Assembly (NCBI GenBank): GCA_048213135.1
Contig: PS015009.1
Coordinates: 1-64,000, forward strand
From: Reclinomonas americana ATCC 50394
Taxonomy: Eukaryota > Jakobida > Jakobea > Jakobida
Direction: 5' to 3'
Length of the DNA stretch: 64,000 nt
Shown here: positions 59,749 to 64,000 of the stretch, in pieces
Layout of the letters: every line of letters begins with the position of its first letter
Numbering within the stretch: position 1 is the stretch's first letter
Notes under the pieces: generated by a model
Seen by the model: the letters and a program-made list of their open reading frames with translations, nothing else
Databases searched by the model: none
What the model was told of the DNA's origin: nothing
Position numbers and translations under genes: made by a program

Positions 59749-62688
59749 ATGAAACAAATGAGAAATTTTCTAACGATTGCTTTAGCGGGCACAGCATTAC
59801 TGCTGTCTGCCGGTACAAAAGCCCAGGACCTTGTAAAAGGTGAGCCGGGCATGTACCCCTCCTACCTGGATTTTAAAAACGCTCCCCGCAGTTTTTCCAA
59901 AAACACGGTGTTCCTGGCCGATGAGCAGGGAAAACTGGCTTCATCTACAGCAGCCAAACTTTTCATTAAAGACAAAGACAACCTGGGTATGGAACACTAC
60001 CGTTACCAACAGGTGTACAATGGCATCCCGGTTGAACACACGATGTATATCGTGCACGTCAGCAACGGCAACATCACCAGCCAGAACGGTACCTGGGTCA
60101 AGGATTTCCCTGCTTCACTGAAACCGGCTGCTGGTATCACTGCATCGGCAGCTATTCAGAAAGCACTCGCCTTCGTCAATGCCAAAACTTATAAATGGCA
60201 GGTACCCGGCGAAGAAGCTTTACTGAAACAGGATAAGAAAGACAACAAGGCCACTTTCTATCCGCAACCCGAACTGGTATGGTACAGCGGCGAAACGGAA
60301 GTCAATCCTTCCGCGCTGCGTCTTGCTTACAAAATGGACATCTACGCCCATAACCCGGTAAGCCGCCAGGTTATTTATATAGATGCGCAGAACGGATCTG
60401 TACTGGGCAAACGCGAACGCATCCATTTCACTAATGCCAATGGTACTGCGGTTACGGCCTACAGCGGAACACAGGCCATTACCACCGATTATACCGGCAC
60501 CACCTACAGGTTGCGGGAAACCGGCCGTGGCAACGGTATCCAGACGTTCAACATGAAAACAGCCGGCACCAGTTATTCAGCAGCGGTTGACTTTACCGAT
60601 GCCGACAATAACTGGAATAATGTAAATACCAATAAGGATCAGTACGCAACAGATGCACACTGGGGCGCTGAAAAAACATACGATTATTATTTTACAAAAT
60701 ACAACCGCAACAGCATCGACAATGCCGGTTTCCTGCTCAAAAGCTATGTACACGTAAACCTGGTGGCACAGGGCTATCCGGATAATGTAAACGCTTTCTG
60801 GGATGGCCTGCGCATGAGTTACGGCGATGGTAACAGCACTTACGCTCCGCTCACCGCATTGGACATTGCCGGTCATGAGATCACACACGGTCTTACCGAA
60901 AATTCTTCCAACCTCAACTATTCCGGTGAGTCCGGCGCTTTGAACGAAGGCTTCAGTGATATCTTCGGCACCGCTATCGAATTTTATGCCCGCCCAACGA
61001 GGGCCAACTGGACCATTGGTGAAGACATTGGCGCTGCTTTCCGCAGCATGAGCAATCCCAATGCTTTCAGCCAGCCGGATACTTACCAGGGCACTTACTG
61101 GTACACCGGCTCCGCCGATAACGGTGGCGTACACACGAACAGCGGCGTGCTCAATTTCTGGTTTTACCTGATGTCGCAGGGCGGCAGCGGCACCAATGAT
61201 AAAGGCACAGCTTACAGCGTTAGCGCATTGGGTATCGACAAAGCAGCGGCCATCGCTTTCCGCGCCAACACAGTTTACCTGAGCGCTACTTCCAACTACG
61301 CAGCCGCACGTACCTGGACCATCAAAGCCGCCGAAGACCTCTATGGCGTAGGCAGCAATGAAGCCAACCAAACCGCCTGTGCATGGGCAGCAGTAGGTGT
61401 AGGTACCTGCGGAACCACATCTACCTGTAATGCACCAACAGGTTTAGCCGCATCCTCTATCAGCAATACCGGCGCTACAGTAAGCTGGACAGCCGTAAGC
61501 GGCGCCAGCAATTACGCCGTTGATTACAAAACAACCGCGTCTTCTACCTGGACCAGCGCTGCAACAGCTACCACAGCCACATCTGTAACCCTGAGCGGCC
61601 TGACCGCTTCCACGGCTTACGACTGGAGGGTACGTACCAATTGCAGCAGTTCCAGCAGTACTTACAGTACAGGAACATTTACCACCACGGCAACGCCTCC
61701 GGGTTGTTCAACTGCCTATGAAGCCAATGGAACACTGGCTACAGCAGCTGCCATTTCAACAGGAACAGCCGTGTCTGCAGCTATTAGTCCGAGTGGCGAT
61801 ATCGATTATTACAAAGTAACGACTACGGCTACCAGCAATTTCAGCATCACACTCACTAACCTGCCCGGTGATTACGACCTGTACTTCTATAACAGTGCAG
61901 GTACACAAATAGGAAGTTCAGAAGCAGGCGGTACCACCAGCGAAACCATCACACTCAGCAACCAGGCTGCCGGTACATATTACGTTCGTGTGATCGGTTA
62001 CAATGGTGCCAACAGCGCTGCTGTTTGTTATAATCTTACTGTGAACGCCACCACCGTTACCGGTTGCGCCAGCAGTTACGATGTGTCCACCAACGGTACC
62101 ACTTCAGGAGCCGCTACCATTCCGTTCAATACCAATATCACGGGGCTCATCAGTCCGACAGCCGATGTCGACAATTACAAATTCGTGATCACCACAGGTG
62201 GTACCATTACTGTTACACTGGGTACACTGCCTGCCGACTACGACCTCAAACTGCTCAACAGCGCGGGTACACAGGCAGGTATTTCGCAGAACGGAAGCAC
62301 CACCAGTGAAACCATCAATTACACCGCAGCGGCGGGTACTTACTATGCACAGGTGTATGGTTATAACGGTGCCAACAGTGCCACCACTTGTTATACACTG
62401 AAAGTACAATTGGGTACCGCAAGCATCACCGGTACGGAAATGGTGACTGCTGATAAGTTGTCGGTATCTCCCAATCCTGCATCAGGCTTCATCAACATTA
62501 CCATACCCGGCAACATCAACGGACGCGGCAGTTTCCGCATCATGGATGCCAAAGGCAATGTGGTATTGCAGCAGGGTGTTACCGGCAAATTGCAGCGGGT
62601 GGATGTATCGAAACTGCCCGCAGGCGTTTACCTGGTACAGGTGAACAACAACGGTTACAACAGCAGTACCCGTTTTGTAAAACAATAG
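59749..62688 (+). CDS. M4-family (thermolysin-like) metallopeptidase with T9SS sorting domain
   Basis: The protein has 979 residues with a signal peptide (MKQMRNFLTIALAGTALLLSAGTKA). A propeptide with FTP/PepSY-like parts covers about 30-220. The M4 domain (about 225-545) shows zinc motif HEITH at residues 376-380 and the third ligand Glu400 in GALNEGFSD. An Fn3 domain (about 555-640) and two PPC-type domains (about 650-770 and 775-885) follow; both contain the same YDL(Y/K) and YGYNGANSA pieces, so they are a duplication. The end is a T9SS type A tail (SVSPNPASGFINITI; GVYLVQVNNNGYNSSTRFVKQ). It should be a secreted protease with propeptide processing. Confidence 0.93.
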   Translation: MKQMRNFLTIALAGTALLLSAGTKAQDLVKGEPGMYPSYLDFKNAPRSFSKNTVFLADEQGKLASSTAAKLFIKDKDNLGMEHYRYQQVYNGIPVEHTMYIVHVSNGNITSQNGTWVKDFPASLKPAAGITASAAIQKALAFVNAKTYKWQVPGEEALLKQDKKDNKATFYPQPELVWYSGETEVNPSALRLAYKMDIYAHNPVSRQVIYIDAQNGSVLGKRERIHFTNANGTAVTAYSGTQAITTDYTGTTYRLRETGRGNGIQTFNMKTAGTSYSAAVDFTDADNNWNNVNTNKDQYATDAHWGAEKTYDYYFTKYNRNSIDNAGFLLKSYVHVNLVAQGYPDNVNAFWDGLRMSYGDGNSTYAPLTALDIAGHEITHGLTENSSNLNYSGESGALNEGFSDIFGTAIEFYARPTRANWTIGEDIGAAFRSMSNPNAFSQPDTYQGTYWYTGSADNGGVHTNSGVLNFWFYLMSQGGSGTNDKGTAYSVSALGIDKAAAIAFRANTVYLSATSNYAAARTWTIKAAEDLYGVGSNEANQTACAWAAVGVGTCGTTSTCNAPTGLAASSISNTGATVSWTAVSGASNYAVDYKTTASSTWTSAATATTATSVTLSGLTASTAYDWRVRTNCSSSSSTYSTGTFTTTATPPGCSTAYEANGTLATAAAISTGTAVSAAISPSGDIDYYKVTTTATSNFSITLTNLPGDYDLYFYNSAGTQIGSSEAGGTTSETITLSNQAAGTYYVRVIGYNGANSAAVCYNLTVNATTVTGCASSYDVSTNGTTSGAATIPFNTNITGLISPTADVDNYKFVITTGGTITVTLGTLPADYDLKLLNSAGTQAGISQNGSTTSETINYTAAAGTYYAQVYGYNGANSATTCYTLKVQLGTASITGTEMVTADKLSVSPNPASGFINITIPGNINGRGSFRIMDAKGNVVLQQGVTGKLQRVDVSKLPAGVYLVQVNNNGYNSSTRFVKQ

Positions 62689-62713
62689 CGATCAGCCAAC
62701 CCTTAAACGATAA

Positions 62714-62741
62714 ACATCCGCCTCCGGGCGGGTGTTTTTTT
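62714..62741 (+). terminator. Terminator of M4 peptidase gene
   Basis: CATCCGCC and GGCGGGTG (one wobble) pair around TCCG and are followed by seven T. Confidence 0.88.
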
Positions 62742-62938
62742 ATGCTGAAAATTAAAAGCTTGCACACCGTTTTGTTAACGAAAAAACTTCGGCAGGGATA
62801 TTCACACGTAGGAACCCCCGCTAAACATACGCAGGCCGAAACCGTTATTCACAGCGGTTTTACAGAGTGCTTTTACGCTTGTGAAAATTGTTGCTAACGA
62901 TTAATTTGTACAACTTTATTAACGCTTAAACTACCATT

Positions 62939-64000
62939 ATGAAAAGAATTACCGCTACTCTTTGTACGTTGTTTTTTTCCGTCATTGCTTTTTCACAAAA
63001 CTGGGAAAGAACAACAACCGCATCCATAACCGGTGTTACAGACCGCGTGGTCAAACCACAGCAGTTCAACCTCACCAGGCTGGATGTGCCTTCACTGCTC
63101 ACCGTACTCAACAGCAGCCCGCAGGAATTTTCTGACCGGGCAAGGACCAACCCGGTGATCATGCAACTGCCTATGCCAGACGGAAGCCTGAAACGATTCC
63201 GTATTACACAGTCATCTATTATGGAAAAAGGCCTGGCCGACCAGTTCCCCGAAATAAAAACCTATGCGGGTCAGGGCATTGACGATCCGTATGCCACCGT
63301 AAGAATGGATTACAATCCTTACTTCGGTTTCAGCGCACAGATATTGTCATCTTCCGGAACCATCTACGTTGATCCGTACAGCAGGGGCAATACCCAATTC
63401 TATCAAAGCTACTCCGCGAAGGATTACCGCAATACGGCTAAAGAAATGGCGCCCTTTGTGTGCCACTCCGATTTTGCAGCGCCCACCATCAACGATGCAG
63501 CAGGCCCCTGCCGGGGAACACAATTGTTCACCTACCGCCTGGCCGTGGCCTGTACCGGTGAATATGCGGTTGCTGCGACTGGTCTTTCTTCACCGACTGT
63601 CGCTCAAACGCTGGCCAAGATCGTAACGACCGTTAACCGGGTAACCGGCATTTATGAAAATGAAGTAGCTGTAAGACTGTTACTGATATCGAATGAAAGC
63701 GCCATTATTTTTACCAATGCAAGCACCGATCCTTTCAATGGTAATAACGACGCCAATACACTGATCGACGAAAGTCAGTCCGTGATCACCACCAATATCG
63801 GCTCTGCCAATTTTGATGTTGGACACACCTTCAGCACAGGCGGCGGCGGACTGGCCGGCCTGGGCGTGGTTTGTGTAAGCGGACAAAAAGCCAGCGGCAT
63901 TACCGGCAGCGCCAATCCCGTAGGTGACGCGTATGATGTGGATTACGTAGCACACGAACTCGGTCACCAGTTTGGCGGTAACCACACGTTCAACAGCGTT
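62939..64000 (+). CDS. Reprolysin-like M12B metallopeptidase, 3' end outside window
   Basis: This frame starts at the ATG at 62939 and stays open to the right edge, giving 354 residues. It has a signal peptide (MKRITATLCTLFFSVIAFSQ), an N-terminal propeptide-like domain (about 20-180), and the start of a metzincin domain. The full zinc motif HEXXHXXGXXH is present at residues 339-349 (HELGHQFGGNH). Related Bacteroidota proteins continue with Fn3 or other domains and a T9SS tail, which would lie outside. It is the second large secreted protease gene in a row on this strand, but a terminator separates them. Confidence 0.9.
   Translation, partial: MKRITATLCTLFFSVIAFSQNWERTTTASITGVTDRVVKPQQFNLTRLDVPSLLTVLNSSPQEFSDRARTNPVIMQLPMPDGSLKRFRITQSSIMEKGLADQFPEIKTYAGQGIDDPYATVRMDYNPYFGFSAQILSSSGTIYVDPYSRGNTQFYQSYSAKDYRNTAKEMAPFVCHSDFAAPTINDAAGPCRGTQLFTYRLAVACTGEYAVAATGLSSPTVAQTLAKIVTTVNRVTGIYENEVAVRLLLISNESAIIFTNASTDPFNGNNDANTLIDESQSVITTNIGSANFDVGHTFSTGGGGLAGLGVVCVSGQKASGITGSANPVGDAYDVDYVAHELGHQFGGNHTFNSV

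Noticed and set aside
1-64000. Insertion sequences, prophage or integrative element
   Set aside because: No transposase, integrase or phage protein was seen, and the tRNA has no nearby integrase or duplicated 3' end.

Overview
The window looks like a chromosomal segment from a Bacteroidota member, most likely family Chitinophagaceae. The signs are type IX secretion (T9SS) sorting domains on several large secreted proteins, a PorU/PorV-like pair, a SusC/SusD starch-uptake locus, an ECF sigma factor coupled to an envelope protein, a cyanophycin gene pair, and promoter boxes of the Bacteroidota type (TTTG, about 19-20 nt, TAnnTTTG). I see no phage, insertion sequence, CRISPR array or rRNA. One 20-base run of N marks a scaffold gap at 9034-9053.

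Layout. 1-4285: PorV-like and PorU-like T9SS proteins (minus strand, PorU cut by the left edge). 4632-5912: tyrS. 5988-8838: a GH125 mannosidase plus an SGNH hydrolase, divergent from a small membrane protein. 9096-16258: an S9 peptidase and a cyanophycin module (cyanophycinase, a class V PLP enzyme, divergent cyanophycin synthetase). 16457-16527: tRNA-Gln(UUG). 16666-26821: two T9SS cargo proteins, a TSUP exporter, branched-chain aminotransferase, GNAT, EamA transporter and a divergent MocR-type regulator. 26981-46446: a starch/maltodextrin locus with pullulanase, periplasmic GH13, SLC45-like MFS transporter, secreted GH13 amylase, a Nudix-like regulator, SusC, SusD, SusE, SusF and a GH31 alpha-glucosidase. 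46674-49716: a PafA-like phosphatase divergent from an alpha-oxoamine synthase. 49912-54379: small lipoprotein, an inner-membrane-to-beta-barrel protein coupled to an ECF sigma factor, and a large lipoprotein. 54803-59525: a secreted protein, a small HEAGH protein, glutamate dehydrogenase, and ccmD-ccmC-ccmB. 59749-64000: a thermolysin-like M4 protease and the start of a reprolysin-like M12B protease.

How it works together. The starch locus reads as a complete route: the T9SS-exported amylase cuts starch outside, SusE/SusF/SusD bind and SusC imports the oligosaccharides, periplasmic pullulanase, GH13 and GH31 trim them, and the MFS permease brings sugar into the cytoplasm. Four sites related to GTGT-N7-ACAC sit before its operons, and a Nudix-fold protein with a destroyed catalytic box is encoded in the middle, which suggests a self-contained regulon.

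The most unexplained structure is between genes. One is a 219-bp spacer between ccmB and ccmC packed with seven copies of the 11-mer AGGTTGACATC in both orientations. The others are degenerate tandem arrays with 7- or 8-bp units (families GAATTAY, RTCAAAA, GCAAATGT, GAAGGAAT, GYATCYY) in many spacers, some carrying promoter boxes and one running into the end of cphA. There is also a candidate ~63-nt small RNA at 49825-49887 with its own promoter and terminator.
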